Positions 33,658-42,855 of a DNA stretch of 64,000 bases are shown here, in pieces; the first letter of the stretch is position 1, and each line of letters begins with the position of its first letter. This DNA is from Acinetobacter sp. C32I (GTDB taxonomy: Bacteria > Pseudomonadota > Gammaproteobacteria > Pseudomonadales > Moraxellaceae). Under the pieces are notes generated by a model. It did no database searches. It saw nothing but the letters and a program-made list of their open reading frames with translations, and had not been told where the DNA came from. Both the position numbers and the translations under genes were made by a program. The stretch covers positions 248,001 to 312,000 of the forward strand of contig NZ_CP098480.1 of NCBI RefSeq assembly GCF_023702715.1. The letters run 5' to 3'.

Positions 33658-34398
33658 ATGGCATTAACACCTATTCCAAAACCACCATTCCCAAATGTTC
33701 CAAATTTACCAGGTGTGCCAACACTAAAACGGTTAAATAACCAGTCAACAACAGTACGCGCCGTACTGGGAAAGGTTCAGGGCGAGATATGGCGGGCATT
33801 AACCACCGAAAGCAATTGGGGTATTTTCAGCGAAAGTGGAGAGGCGCTAGTTATTGCTGACACCGTTATTGATTTGTCCTTTAAAAACTCAAGTAAAGTT
33901 TCTCAACATCCAGTAGCTGAAGGCGCATTTGCAAGTTACAACAAAGTGGCAAGCCCTTTTGAAACCACAGTTCGGCTATGCAAAGGCAGTGGATTAAAAA
34001 CATTGGGTGAGCTTGCTAATGTGCTGGAGGACGGCGCTAGTGCTTTTGGAAAGGGCGCATTAAATGCTAGGTCTGAATTTTTAGACACCATTGACGAGCT
34101 ATCTAAATCATTAACCCTTGTGCATGTAGTAACCCCCGAGAAAACATACACCAGTTGCAATATTGCTGAATACAATTATCGCCGTGAGCAAAGCAACGGC
34201 GCACACATGTTGATTGTTGATATTAGTCTGGTTGAGGTGCGACAAACCAAAGTGACCTACACTAAATCTGATGCACCAACTGCAACCGTAAATTCAAAGC
34301 AACCTGATGCCAAACCGCCAATAAACATTGGAAAGGTTCAACCGCAGGCAGTAAAAAAAGATTCTCTTATAAATAAAATCTTAGGCTTGTGGGATTAA
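33658..34398 (+). CDS. Baseplate protein (Dit-like N-terminal domain)
   Basis: The protein has 246 residues from ATG 33658 (GGAGCAAAC before it); an upstream in-frame start lies in the terminator. Proline-rich start ALTPIPKPPFPNVPNLPGVP, then DTVIDLSFKNSSKVSQHPV and VTPEKTYTSCNIAEYNYRRE fit the Dit-like proteins at the centre of myophage baseplates. It opens the baseplate gene group. Confidence 0.78.
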   Translation: MALTPIPKPPFPNVPNLPGVPTLKRLNNQSTTVRAVLGKVQGEIWRALTTESNWGIFSESGEALVIADTVIDLSFKNSSKVSQHPVAEGAFASYNKVASPFETTVRLCKGSGLKTLGELANVLEDGASAFGKGALNARSEFLDTIDELSKSLTLVHVVTPEKTYTSCNIAEYNYRREQSNGAHMLIVDISLVEVRQTKVTYTKSDAPTATVNSKQPDAKPPINIGKVQPQAVKKDSLINKILGLWD

Positions 34399-34402
34399 GA
34401 CT

Positions 34403-34702
34403 ATGCAACAAATTCCGATTCAATCCATACCATCGCAGGTTGTAAGCGTGATTCTTGCGAACCAAAACTGTCAAATATCCCTGTACCAGAAAAGCACAGG
34501 GATTTTTTTTGATCTACGCGTGAATGATAGGCCAGTGGTAACAACTCGATTAGTAAGAAACGCCGTGCCACTGGTGAGGCAACGATATTTAGGCTTTGTT
34601 GGTGATCTTATAGTGATGGACATGCAGGGAAATAAAGATCCTGAATATACAGGCCTAGGCACTCGATACATGCTCTATTACTTGGAGGCTACCGATTTAT
34701 GA
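34403..34702 (+). CDS. Baseplate plug-like protein
   Basis: The protein has 99 residues. IPIQSIPSQVVSVILANQNCQI, then RLVRNAVPLVRQRYLGFVGDL and the C-terminal YTGLGTRYMLYYL match small baseplate plug proteins of Acinetobacter/Pam3-type myophages. It is coupled to the hub gene by a 4-bp overlap. Confidence 0.8.
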   Translation: MQQIPIQSIPSQVVSVILANQNCQISLYQKSTGIFFDLRVNDRPVVTTRLVRNAVPLVRQRYLGFVGDLIVMDMQGNKDPEYTGLGTRYMLYYLEATDL

Positions 34703-35583
34703 GCAGCTTTACAAAGAAAAAAATAGATGTACGCATCACTATGGCCAATAAGGTGTTTAGTAATCAAGGTGACGCAAACACCATCGATCTATCAGGTTTT
34801 CGTGTAATTGCTGAAATCAAAAAGGTTGGTGTATTTGGTGAGGGTTTTTGTTCACGTATCAAAATCTATGGCATGAAACAAGCTGACATGAATGCATTGA
34901 GCATTTTGGCTTGGGAGGTTTTGGGCGTAAATCGAAATACAATTTCAGTTTTTGCAGGTGACGAAGAATCTGGAATGGCTATGGTATTCGGCGGCCAGAT
35001 CGCAAATGCTTGGGCGGATTATTCGGTTGCCCCTGACACCTGTTTGGTAATTGATGCTACGGCAGGTTATACGGACCAGATCAAAGCAGCTTTGCCTAGT
35101 TCATATCTTGATGATGTGGAAATTTCAGCAGTAATGAAAACCCTTGCAGATAGCATGGGTTATTCATTTAGCAACAAAGGTGTTCAAGGACGTATTACAA
35201 GCCGCTATTTCAGTGGCACATTAATGAAACAGGCCCGTGCCATTGCAGAACATGCCGGCATTGCAATGTTTATTGAAGATGATTCTTTAATAATCATGCC
35301 AGAGGAAAACGGCGTAATCGATCAGGCTGAAATTCCAGTTATTTCGCCGTCCACTGGATTAGTAGGTTATCCCACATACAACAAGAATGGGATTTGTATA
35401 AACACCTTGTTTGATCCACGTATTCAATATCGAGGAAGAATCAAATTAGAAAACACCTTGGACATTGTAAACGGTGAATGGCTTGTAATTAGTCTTTCTT
35501 ATCAGCTTGAAAGTGAAAAGCCAAACGGCGCATGGTTCTGCCAAGTCGAGGCTAGGAGATTCCAGTATGCAGCAACAGCATGA
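34699..35583 (+). CDS. Baseplate hub protein
   Basis: The protein has 294 residues. FTKKKIDVRITMANKVFS, AEIKKVGVFGEGFCSRIKIYG, then the C-terminal beta-strand repeats fit a gp27/gpD-like hub that closes the tube and carries the spike. The gene overlaps the spike gene by 17 bp. Confidence 0.8.
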   Translation: MSSFTKKKIDVRITMANKVFSNQGDANTIDLSGFRVIAEIKKVGVFGEGFCSRIKIYGMKQADMNALSILAWEVLGVNRNTISVFAGDEESGMAMVFGGQIANAWADYSVAPDTCLVIDATAGYTDQIKAALPSSYLDDVEISAVMKTLADSMGYSFSNKGVQGRITSRYFSGTLMKQARAIAEHAGIAMFIEDDSLIIMPEENGVIDQAEIPVISPSTGLVGYPTYNKNGICINTLFDPRIQYRGRIKLENTLDIVNGEWLVISLSYQLESEKPNGAWFCQVEARRFQYAATA

Positions 35584-36211
35584 GAATTTTGGACAACAAA
35601 ATAGCTCCACCACTTTAGACTCGGCCATAGCTCAGCGGTTTTTTATCAGTCAGATGCTTAATGATATTCAGACTGTTTCATTGGTAAAAGTAGTTGGCGT
35701 TAATGCAGGTGGCACTGCTCCTGTAGGGTTTGTTGATGTTCAGCCATTAGTAAACCAAATGACAGGAGATAGAAAGGCGGTTGAGCATGGGGTGATTTAT
35801 AAAATCCCATATTTCAGAATCCAAGGCGGTGCGAGTGCAATCATTATTGATCCAAAAGTAGGTGATATTGGGATGTGCGGCTTTTGCAGCCGTGATATTT
35901 CGTCAGTAGTAGCAACCAAGAAAGTCGCCAATCCTGGTTCATATCGTAAGTTTGATTGGTCCGATGGTCTTTACTTTGGTGGATTTCTAAATGGTGCGCC
36001 GTCTCAGTACATCGAGTTTACTGACGATGGTATCAACATAGTTTCATCGAAAGTGAGTTTCAGCGGTGATGTGGAAATTGAAAAAACATTGACTGTGAAG
36101 GGTGTCATGAAATCCTTAATCGATGTATTCGCCAAGACTGTTAGCTTGCTTACACATATTACAACTGGTGTGCAATCAGGTACCAGCAACTCAGGACCAC
36201 CACAACAATGA
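35567..36211 (+). CDS. Baseplate spike protein (Gp138/gpV-like)
   Basis: The protein has 214 residues from ATG 35567, preceded by AGGAGA; the longer frame from 35507 lies inside the hub gene. SLVKVVGVNAGGTAPVGFVDVQP is the OB-fold of Gp138 N-terminal domains. The C-terminal strand-rich part (SSKVSFSGDVEIEKTLTVKG) likely forms the triple-helical spike that pierces the outer membrane. Confidence 0.85.
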   Translation: MQQQHENFGQQNSSTTLDSAIAQRFFISQMLNDIQTVSLVKVVGVNAGGTAPVGFVDVQPLVNQMTGDRKAVEHGVIYKIPYFRIQGGASAIIIDPKVGDIGMCGFCSRDISSVVATKKVANPGSYRKFDWSDGLYFGGFLNGAPSQYIEFTDDGINIVSSKVSFSGDVEIEKTLTVKGVMKSLIDVFAKTVSLLTHITTGVQSGTSNSGPPQQ

Positions 36212-36558
36212 AAACTTTACTTTTAGACCAAGATACGTGGGATTTAGTGTTGGATGCTGAAGGTAATTTTGCTTTAGCTGCTGAACCCTACGCAGTAGCC
36301 CAAGATGTGGCCAGTGCGGTAAAACTTTTTGAGAGTGAGTTGTGGTACGACACATCCAAAGGGATTCCATACTTTTCTCAAGTACTGGGATATTTACCAC
36401 CGCCGTCACTTCTCTATAGCTATTTTAAAAATGCAGCCTTATCTGTTGCAACTGTGACGACCGCAAAGGTTGTTTTAAATCCTTTGGATGATCGGACAGT
36501 AACAGGTCAAATTCAATTTACAGATACATCGGGAGCAAAAGGAAGTGTCAACATCTAG
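36208..36558 (+). CDS. Baseplate wedge protein (gp25/gpW-like)
   Basis: The protein has 116 residues. QDTWDLVLDAEGNFALA, then LFESELWYDTSKGIPYF, are the landmarks of the gp25-like lysozyme-fold wedge protein. It binds the sheath and the J-like protein encoded next, with which it overlaps by 14 bp. Confidence 0.85.
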   Translation: MKTLLLDQDTWDLVLDAEGNFALAAEPYAVAQDVASAVKLFESELWYDTSKGIPYFSQVLGYLPPPSLLYSYFKNAALSVATVTTAKVVLNPLDDRTVTGQIQFTDTSGAKGSVNI

Positions 36559-37753
36559 CGTTCCAAAGATACAATTCACACCAAGCGGCCTTGTATTGCC
36601 TCAAGAATCAGTCATTTTAGACGGCGTATACCAAGACTATAATGCTGCACTAGGTGGCAATCTAAATCCTGCTTTAGAGACACCACAGGGGCAATTAATC
36701 AGCAGCACCACGGCAATTATTGGCGACCATAACAGTGCTTTTGCGGAGTTTGTCAATCAAGTAGATCCAGATGTGGCAAGTGGGTTTATGCAAGACGCAA
36801 TTGGCCGCATTTACTTCCTTAATCGTCATCCAGCAACATCAACGGTTGTTCAATGTATTTGTACTGGTGTTATTGGAACTACAATCCCACAAGGCTCATT
36901 AATTACAGATCAATCAGGCAATATCTATCAAAGCCTTGAACTTGCAGTTCTGAATGCAAGCGGGCAGGCTACAGTAAATTTTGAATGCTTGGAAACTGGT
37001 CCAATCGTTTGTCCAGAAAATGCAGTGAAAATTTATCGTGCTGTTGTTGGTTGGGAGAATGTAGACAACCCAAGTGCAGGTATCACTGGTTCAGATGTAG
37101 AGAACAGATCGGATTTTGAATTTCGCCGTAGACAGTCTGTAGCAAAAAATGCTCATGGCTCCCTGCCTTCGATCTATGGTGCTGTTTTTGATTTGGATAA
37201 TGTTATTGATGTTTATGCCATCGAAAATACACGGGGAAGTGTTGCCACAGTGGGAGCGACCAATTATCAAATGCAACCACATTCAATTTACGTGGCCGTG
37301 GTCGGTGGTGATAGTGATGATATTGGACTAACAATCTGGACTAAAAAAAATGTTGGTTGTGACTATAACGGCAACACAGCCGTCACTGTAACTGATGATA
37401 GCTATAGTTATCCTAAGCCGACTTATGAGGTTAAGTTTCAACGTCCTGCATTAACGCCTGTATTAATTGAGGTCCAGATAGCGATGAATGCACTGTTGCC
37501 CTCAAACATTAATGACCTGGTTAAAGCCGCCGTAATCAGCACTTTTAACGGCAGTGACGGCGGAGCACGTGCAAGGATTGGCGGCACCATTTTTGCCAGT
37601 CGGTTTTATGCGGGGATTAGTAAGATTGATGCACGGGTGGAGATTCTTCAGGTACTGCTTGGCTTAACCTCACCCAATGCCACATCAGTTGCACTTGGCA
37701 TCGATCAAGCACCAACAATCTCAGAGTCTCAAATTACTGTAGTGCAGGTGTGA
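36545..37753 (+). CDS. Baseplate J-like protein
   Basis: The protein has 402 residues and a GTG start. QFTPSGLVLPQESVILDGVYQDY, then GRIYFLNRHPA, VQCICTGVIGTTIPQGS and DNPSAGITGSDVENRSDFEFR are typical of Mu gp47/P2 gpJ baseplate proteins that form the wedge ring with gp25 and the next protein. Confidence 0.92.
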   Translation: MSTSSVPKIQFTPSGLVLPQESVILDGVYQDYNAALGGNLNPALETPQGQLISSTTAIIGDHNSAFAEFVNQVDPDVASGFMQDAIGRIYFLNRHPATSTVVQCICTGVIGTTIPQGSLITDQSGNIYQSLELAVLNASGQATVNFECLETGPIVCPENAVKIYRAVVGWENVDNPSAGITGSDVENRSDFEFRRRQSVAKNAHGSLPSIYGAVFDLDNVIDVYAIENTRGSVATVGATNYQMQPHSIYVAVVGGDSDDIGLTIWTKKNVGCDYNGNTAVTVTDDSYSYPKPTYEVKFQRPALTPVLIEVQIAMNALLPSNINDLVKAAVISTFNGSDGGARARIGGTIFASRFYAGISKIDARVEILQVLLGLTSPNATSVALGIDQAPTISESQITVVQV

Positions 37754-37754
37754 T

Positions 37755-38318
37755 ATGGAAAACGTACAACAGACAATTATCAGCCAGTACGCCAATAGCC
37801 CATCTATAAATCAACTCATCGAATCCATGAATGAATATATTGATCCTAGGACCAATATGGAGAATTTCTATGATTTCGTTTGGGACTTGAACACGGCGCA
37901 GGGTTTTGGCTTGGATATTTGGGGCAAGATTGTTGGTGTTAGTCGGTCGCTAAGAGTGACAGATCCAGAGGACTATTTTGGCTTTAAGGACTCTGAATAT
38001 CAGCCTTTCGATCAAGCGCCATTTTATGATGAAACGATCCCAATCGGTACAGTCTATATTCTTGATGATGTGCAATATCGAATTTTAATTATCACCAAAG
38101 CCTTGGCTAACATTTCAGCCACAAATGCACAAGCCTTGAATGCTTTGCTTAGACAACTCTTTAACAATAGGCGCTGTTATGTAGAGGAGGTGGGCGGCAT
38201 GCAGGTCAATTACGTTTTTGAGTTTGCATTAACCAACCTTGAGTATGCAATTTTGGCGCAGTCAGGGGTTGTTCAGAAGCCCGCAGGCGTAAAGATCAAT
38301 ATTAAACAAACCGCGTGA
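37755..38318 (+). CDS. DUF2612 baseplate protein
   Basis: The protein has 187 residues. NFYDFVWDLNTAQGFGLDIWGKIVGVSR is the DUF2612 signature. It corresponds to P2 gpI-like proteins connecting the baseplate to the fibres. The stop codon lies in the following terminator hairpin. Confidence 0.85.
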   Translation: MENVQQTIISQYANSPSINQLIESMNEYIDPRTNMENFYDFVWDLNTAQGFGLDIWGKIVGVSRSLRVTDPEDYFGFKDSEYQPFDQAPFYDETIPIGTVYILDDVQYRILIITKALANISATNAQALNALLRQLFNNRRCYVEEVGGMQVNYVFEFALTNLEYAILAQSGVVQKPAGVKINIKQTA

Positions 38319-38330
38319 TGCGGTTTTTTT
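38308..38330 (+). terminator. Intrinsic terminator before fibre genes
   Basis: AAACCGC-GTGAT-GCGGTTT is followed by TTTT. The stop TGA of the DUF2612 gene lies in the loop. Confidence 0.85.
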
Positions 38331-38346
38331 GTGGGAATTAATAACT

Positions 38347-39402
38347 ATGCCACTTATTCAACCAGCACTAAATGCAACTCCTTTTGCAAAAAATGGTTTA
38401 AGAAATGCAATTCCAACTAATCCAGATCCTGATGCTGAAGCGGCGGCATCAATGGAATTGGGATTCCCTGAATTAACGATGAAAAAGATCACACTGGGCG
38501 GCATTCCACCTAGTGGCCGCGACATGAATGGGATTCTAAACTTTTTGTCACAGCATCAAGTTTGGTTAAACGGCGGTGGTCAATATAAGTTTAATGCAGA
38601 TTTAGCGAATGCTGTTGGGGGTTATGCAAAGGGCGCCGTCATTGCTTCAAATGATGGGATGCGTCTTTATGTCTGCAAGATCGATGGAAACCTGAATGAT
38701 CCAAACAGTGATTTATCAGGTTGGGCTCTTTTCTCTACAGATCAATTAGAGAACATTCTAAACAGTTTGCAAGATCAAATCACAATTGAGAAAGCAGACC
38801 GAATTTATAGCGATAATCTGCTTAATGACAAGATTGACCTTGAAATTACCACTCGACAAGATCAAATAGCATCAGTTCAACAATCTATTAGCGATGAAGC
38901 AGCAACACGGTCTAATGCAGATACCAACTTACAGCAAGCAATCGACAATGAATCCAATACTCGTTCAAATGCTGATTACAACCTTCAGCAAAATATCTAT
39001 GGTGAGGAGAATGCGCGTATAAGTGCGGATAACAACCTGCAGTCCCAAATTAATGGGAAACTAGGTCTATCAGGCGGAACAATCACAGGAAATTTAACTG
39101 TTAACAATGTTTTGACAGCCGCATCTATGTATCTTGGGAACTACTCAGCAGCTCAAAATGGTTGGACGGCGTTACCAAACGGATTAATTTTTCAATGGGG
39201 CCGTGCTGATGATGATGGGAATATGAAATATTTCCCGATCGAATTTCCAAACAATGCTTTTTCCTTGGTCGCACAGCAGATTACGGGTGAGGGAACCAGT
39301 AAGGTTTATGTTGAAATTGTGAGTAACAGCGAATTCAAAATTTATGAAGGTAGTTCAGCAACTCCAAATACGAGTTTTTATTGGATGGCAATTGGTAATT
39401 AA
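38347..39402 (+). CDS. Tail fibre protein with coiled-coil repeats
   Basis: The protein has 351 residues from ATG 38347. The N-terminus (PLIQPALNATPFAKNGLRNAIP) is the virion attachment part common to Acinetobacter fibres. Residues 170-235 hold about four heptad-like repeats containing RSNADxNLQ units, a trimeric coiled coil. GGTITGNLTVNN leads to a C-terminal receptor domain. A short cryptic start at 38329 is unlikely because it lies in the terminator. Confidence 0.87.
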   Translation: MPLIQPALNATPFAKNGLRNAIPTNPDPDAEAAASMELGFPELTMKKITLGGIPPSGRDMNGILNFLSQHQVWLNGGGQYKFNADLANAVGGYAKGAVIASNDGMRLYVCKIDGNLNDPNSDLSGWALFSTDQLENILNSLQDQITIEKADRIYSDNLLNDKIDLEITTRQDQIASVQQSISDEAATRSNADTNLQQAIDNESNTRSNADYNLQQNIYGEENARISADNNLQSQINGKLGLSGGTITGNLTVNNVLTAASMYLGNYSAAQNGWTALPNGLIFQWGRADDDGNMKYFPIEFPNNAFSLVAQQITGEGTSKVYVEIVSNSEFKIYEGSSATPNTSFYWMAIGN

Positions 39403-39419
39403 AAAAGGATAATTCAGAT

Positions 39420-39737
39420 ATGAGCTGTGAATACGAATCTCTCAACATTATCCGTGGTGATTCATTTGGTTGCCAATGTCACTTCGATAATGAAAATGAC
39501 GAGCCAATTGATTTAACAAATGTGGAAATAGAGGCTTCTTTAGAGACACTAAGCCATTCATGGCAACAACCCTTAATTATCACCAAAGCTGATCAGATCG
39601 CACACAGAGGCGATTTTTTAATGTCCGCTGATAGTACGACAGGTTGGATGATAGGTGATCTACAGATCAAATTAACGCGGATTATAGGCACTGCTCGATT
39701 AAGTGTATTAATCCCAATAACTGTGCAACGGGGGTGA
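39420..39737 (+). CDS. Small fibre-associated protein
   Basis: The protein has 105 residues. LNIIRGDSFGCQCHFDNENDEPIDLTN resembles the small beta-sandwich domain found at the start of upper-baseplate proteins (BppU-like). It lies between two fibre genes and probably joins a fibre to the virion. Confidence 0.68.
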   Translation: MSCEYESLNIIRGDSFGCQCHFDNENDEPIDLTNVEIEASLETLSHSWQQPLIITKADQIAHRGDFLMSADSTTGWMIGDLQIKLTRIIGTARLSVLIPITVQRG

Positions 39738-39738
39738 T

Positions 39739-40908
39739 ATGGATAAGCTGACAATCAAAACAGAAAATATTGTTTTAAAGCTTAATACAGGTTCAATCGT
39801 TGTTACGGGTGGCGCCGTTCAATCAGTGCAAGGTAAAACAGGAGCTGTTATTCTTGATGCGATTGATGTGGATGCTGAGCCGCTAGGTAGTGTTGCTAAT
39901 CTAAAAGCTTATGTTGATGGCCAAGATGCTCTAAAGGCCAATAAGGACTATGTTGACGAAGAAAATCAACTGCTACGTGAACAGATTGATTTAAAAGCTA
40001 ATGCACAGGCAGTTAATCAAGCCTTATCGACCAAAGCTGATTTAGATGAAAGCGGCAAAGTTCCTGCATCACAATTGCCTTCCTATGTGGATGATGTGCT
40101 TGATGGTCGCTATGTAAATCCAAGCCAATTCAATGATCTTAATGGTAATCCCTACACACCAGAATCAGGCAAAGTTTACGTTGATGTAGACACCAATAAG
40201 ACATATCGCTGGAGTGGCATGCTGTATGTTGTTATTGGTGGTGGAGGTGTTGCTTTAGGTGAAACCTCAGAAACTGCATATCGCGGGGATAGAGGTAAAG
40301 CTGCTTTCGATCACAGTCAATCACAGGGCAATCCGCACAACTCTACGACGAGTGAAATACCAGAGGGAAATAGACAATATTTCACTCCTGCGCGTGTACG
40401 AGCCACAGACTTAACCGGCTTAACTCCAACCACAGGAACAGTAAATGCAGCAGACAGCTTTTTGGTGGGGTTTAACAAAATTGTTGGAACATTAGCAGCT
40501 GTTGGGCCACCAACTTGGGTAAGCGTAAAAACCCTAGCCGGCATCACTTGGCATTCGAGTGTAGATGTAGCAAATAGCACAATTGAGCTAGCAAAGATTA
40601 ATGGAATGTTGTGGTTAAGGGGATGGATTAGAAGTACAGCAAATATACCTGGGAACGTTCCGATAGTGCTTTGGACGCAAGCTTCATGGCAGGTTGATGT
40701 TAGTGGGCTAGGATTGGGTTCTAGCTATTATTATGTTGCGGCAGGCATAACTGTTACTTCAACCGTTTCATCAACAACACCGAATACATTGAGCTGCGAA
40801 CAACAACTTGCACTCATCAACAATGGTACTTTTTTAAAACTAAATGCCTCTTTTGTTGGTGCAGGTATTTTTGGAATACCAATGTTTTGTTTGGGTCGGG
40901 CACTTTAA
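39739..40908 (+). CDS. Second tail fibre / receptor-binding protein
   Basis: The protein has 389 residues. The N-terminal GGAVQSVQGKTGAVILDAIDV is a fibre/knob motif. A coiled-coil region with KANKDYVDEENQLLREQ follows, then GDRGKAAFDHSQSQGNPHNSTTSEIPEG, a short collagen-like or collar motif widely seen in fibre proteins. The C-terminal 130 residues are likely the receptor-binding domain. Confidence 0.83.
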   Translation: MDKLTIKTENIVLKLNTGSIVVTGGAVQSVQGKTGAVILDAIDVDAEPLGSVANLKAYVDGQDALKANKDYVDEENQLLREQIDLKANAQAVNQALSTKADLDESGKVPASQLPSYVDDVLDGRYVNPSQFNDLNGNPYTPESGKVYVDVDTNKTYRWSGMLYVVIGGGGVALGETSETAYRGDRGKAAFDHSQSQGNPHNSTTSEIPEGNRQYFTPARVRATDLTGLTPTTGTVNAADSFLVGFNKIVGTLAAVGPPTWVSVKTLAGITWHSSVDVANSTIELAKINGMLWLRGWIRSTANIPGNVPIVLWTQASWQVDVSGLGLGSSYYYVAAGITVTSTVSSTTPNTLSCEQQLALINNGTFLKLNASFVGAGIFGIPMFCLGRAL

Positions 40909-40957
40909 GTCTTAAAAAGTCTTGAAATATAAATTTTATAAATAATCGTTCAATAAT

Positions 40958-40979
40958 GCGGCCATTGGTCGCTTTTTTT
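40958..40979 (+). terminator. Intrinsic terminator after fibre genes
   Basis: GCGGCC pairs with GGTCGC (one G-T) around ATT and is followed by TTTTTTT. It precedes the lysis cassette. Confidence 0.7.
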
Positions 40980-40998
40980 ATATCTGGAGTAAGTAAAA

Positions 40999-41382
40999 AT
41001 GGCAGAGCCAGTAAGTAGCGGTGCAAGCGCCGTAGCAATCAAGATGTATGGTCTAGGGGTAATGATCGCTGTTGTGATTGCATTGGGGTATCTGGTTGTT
41101 GTGATGACGCGCATGCCGCGTTCACGTAATGAATGGGTGGTTAGTCTTGTTACAACAGTGATTGGAAGTATTGGGGGCGGTGGTTTTATCATTCAGTATT
41201 TTGGGATGCATGACTATTCTGGTACGTGGGCGGGGATGTGTGCAATTGGCGGCTTGTTCTTCGCATCAGGTTTGCCGTTTTGGGCTGTTGCTCGGTGGTT
41301 CTTTAAATATGTGAATGACCGTGAAGGGAAAAACATTTTAGAAGTCGGCAAAGAGCTAAAAGATTTTAAAGACAACTTTTAA
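40999..41382 (+). CDS. Holin
   Basis: The protein has 127 residues and three hydrophobic helices (about 15-37, 52-70 and 78-98), followed by a charged Lys/Asp tail. It is placed directly before the endolysin. Such class I-type holins form the membrane lesion that releases endolysin at a set time. Confidence 0.82.
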   Translation: MAEPVSSGASAVAIKMYGLGVMIAVVIALGYLVVVMTRMPRSRNEWVVSLVTTVIGSIGGGGFIIQYFGMHDYSGTWAGMCAIGGLFFASGLPFWAVARWFFKYVNDREGKNILEVGKELKDFKDNF

Positions 41383-41400
41383 TAGATCCAGAAATTCAAT

Positions 41401-41423
41401 GCCGCCGTTACTGGCGGCTTTTT
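41401..41423 (+). terminator. Intrinsic terminator between holin and endolysin
   Basis: GCCGCC-GTTACT-GGCGGC is followed by TTTTT. It overlaps a CGCCGT hexamer (41403-41408) in its stem and loop. Confidence 0.8.
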
Positions 41424-41443
41424 CATATCAAGAGGATAGTGAA

Positions 41444-41998
41444 ATGGACAGAAAACCATTTTTTGATGCAGCCAGAGATTTGCTAGGCGGTAAGCTTACT
41501 CAACCGCAAGTGGATAAGCTCAATCAGGTAATCGATGGATTTCAACCTAGCAGCATGCTTACCAGTAAAACAGGCATTGACTTAATCACAAGCTTTGAAG
41601 ATATAAGGCTGAATGCTTACGATGATGGCGTTGGAGTGTGGACCATTGGCAAAGGTACAACTGTTTATCCAAACGGCGTTAAAGTCAAAAAAGGCGATGT
41701 GTGCACTATGGAGCAGGCTAAGTCATATTTTGCTCATGATTTAAAGCGATTTGAAAATGCTGTTAACAATGCTTTAACTGTTGTTGTAAATCAAAACCAA
41801 TTCGATGCGCTTGTATCGCTGGTCTACAACATTGGCGAGAAAGCATTTAAAGGTTCAACTTTGGTTGAGTTGCTGAATGCCAATAAATTTACTGCTGCAG
41901 CCGATCAGTTCTTGGTATGGAATAAGGGTGGCGGAAAGGTAATGAAAGGATTGGAACGCCGTCGTGCCGCAGAACGAGAGCTGTTCTTAAAAAAGTAA
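41444..41998 (+). CDS. Endolysin (GH24 lysozyme)
   Basis: The protein has 184 residues from ATG 41444; the 15 in-frame codons upstream lie in the terminator. A short N-terminal region with QPQVDKLNQ precedes the lysozyme core. Catalytic Glu is in TSFEDIR, Asp in NAYDDGVGVWTIGKGTT and the following Thr, forming the E-8aa-D-5aa-T triad of GH24 T4-type lysozymes. QFDALVSLVYNIGEKAF is also diagnostic. No signal-anchor is visible, so holin export is expected. Confidence 0.93.
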   Translation: MDRKPFFDAARDLLGGKLTQPQVDKLNQVIDGFQPSSMLTSKTGIDLITSFEDIRLNAYDDGVGVWTIGKGTTVYPNGVKVKKGDVCTMEQAKSYFAHDLKRFENAVNNALTVVVNQNQFDALVSLVYNIGEKAFKGSTLVELLNANKFTAAADQFLVWNKGGGKVMKGLERRRAAERELFLKK

Positions 41999-42009
41999 TT
42001 TATCACTGT

Positions 42010-42049
42010 AGGCGCTCAGTGGTTTCATTAATCATGAGCGCCTGTATTT
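42010..42049 (+). terminator. Terminator of the late operon
   Basis: AGGCGCTCA pairs with TGAGCGCCT around a 16-nt loop and is followed by GTATTTTGTT. It ends rightward transcription. Confidence 0.65.
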
Positions 42050-42126
42050 TGTTCCTTTTACCTGGTTGTACTGCCCACACAATAAACAATAATATTCATG
42101 TTGGGATATGTGTAAAAGCCCTTTAA
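42034..42126 (+). CDS. Candidate 30-aa lipoprotein (possible Rz1-like spanin)
   Basis: ATG 42034 (or GTG 42019) opens a short frame whose N-terminus ILFLLPGC fits a lipobox (L-P-G-C), giving a mature peptide of about 19 residues starting CTAH. It directly follows the endolysin, where o-spanins lie. No i-spanin partner is seen, and positive charges before the hydrophobic stretch are missing. The frame overlaps the terminator. Confidence 0.3.
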   Translation: MSACILFLLPGCTAHTINNNIHVGICVKAL

Positions 42127-42135
42127 CGAGGGCTT
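42114..42135 (-). terminator. Terminator of leftward lysogeny block
   Basis: On the minus strand AAGCCCT pairs with AGGGCTT and is followed by TTAC. It lies just past the end of the gene at 42143. Confidence 0.65.
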
Positions 42136-42142
42136 CAAAAAA

Positions 42143-42832
42143 TTAACTCTTTGCTGGAATTGATTCTAAAAGTTCACAAATGGCCACTTCATATATTCTA
42201 GCAATTGACTCTGTAGAAATATAATTATGATATTCAGAAATATATTGATGGAAAGTGCTAGGATTTGTATTGCTTAAATTCATTGTTATACAACTATATA
42301 ATTGATCTATTCTTTCCTCAATTTCAGTAATTTTAGCATTGATTTTTTTTGATACAGTTAATTCTGTATTGTTAGAAATAATATCCAGATTTTGCACACC
42401 TAACTTTAAATCAAGAATATGTTTTGAAATTGAGCTATTATATTGAAGAATTTCAATCATATAATTTCTGTGTTCTGTAGGTAAAGATTGCTTGTTAAAA
42501 TATTCAAATCTCAAAAAATGCATCCTATGGGTTTTATCATTTACAAAATTTTTATAGTTATTAAAGTCTTGTTTAATGCCTACAATAAATTCTTTTCTGG
42601 CTTGATGATTATGTTGGTCTTTCCAGTCATTGAATAAATACGCAGCAATAATTGCTGTGCCAATTGTCGTAAATGCAGCTAGTGCTGAAAAGGTTATCGA
42701 CCATGATTCTTTTAGAGCATTTTCAACATCATTGAATGAGAAAAGCCATAAAGTGAAAAAGAATACAATTACGCTAACAGATACAATCCAACCTACTGTA
42801 TCAATTAAAAAAATCTTCAGGTCATTTTTCAT
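42143..42832 (-). CDS. Cargo membrane protein of unknown function
   Basis: The protein has 229 residues and is AT-rich. It has two membrane helices (about 10-32 and 44-66) followed by a helical cytoplasmic domain with a coiled coil. I do not recognise it. It has no CGCCGT hexamer and lies at the end of the leftward block, so it may be a lysogenic cargo gene acting at the membrane, for example in exclusion. Confidence 0.65.
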   Translation of the reverse strand: MKNDLKIFLIDTVGWIVSVSVIVFFFTLWLFSFNDVENALKESWSITFSALAAFTTIGTAIIAAYLFNDWKDQHNHQARKEFIVGIKQDFNNYKNFVNDKTHRMHFLRFEYFNKQSLPTEHRNYMIEILQYNSSISKHILDLKLGVQNLDIISNNTELTVSKKINAKITEIEERIDQLYSCITMNLSNTNPSTFHQYISEYHNYISTESIARIYEVAICELLESIPAKS

Positions 42833-42855
42833 ATTTAAATTCTTAATGATAAAAT

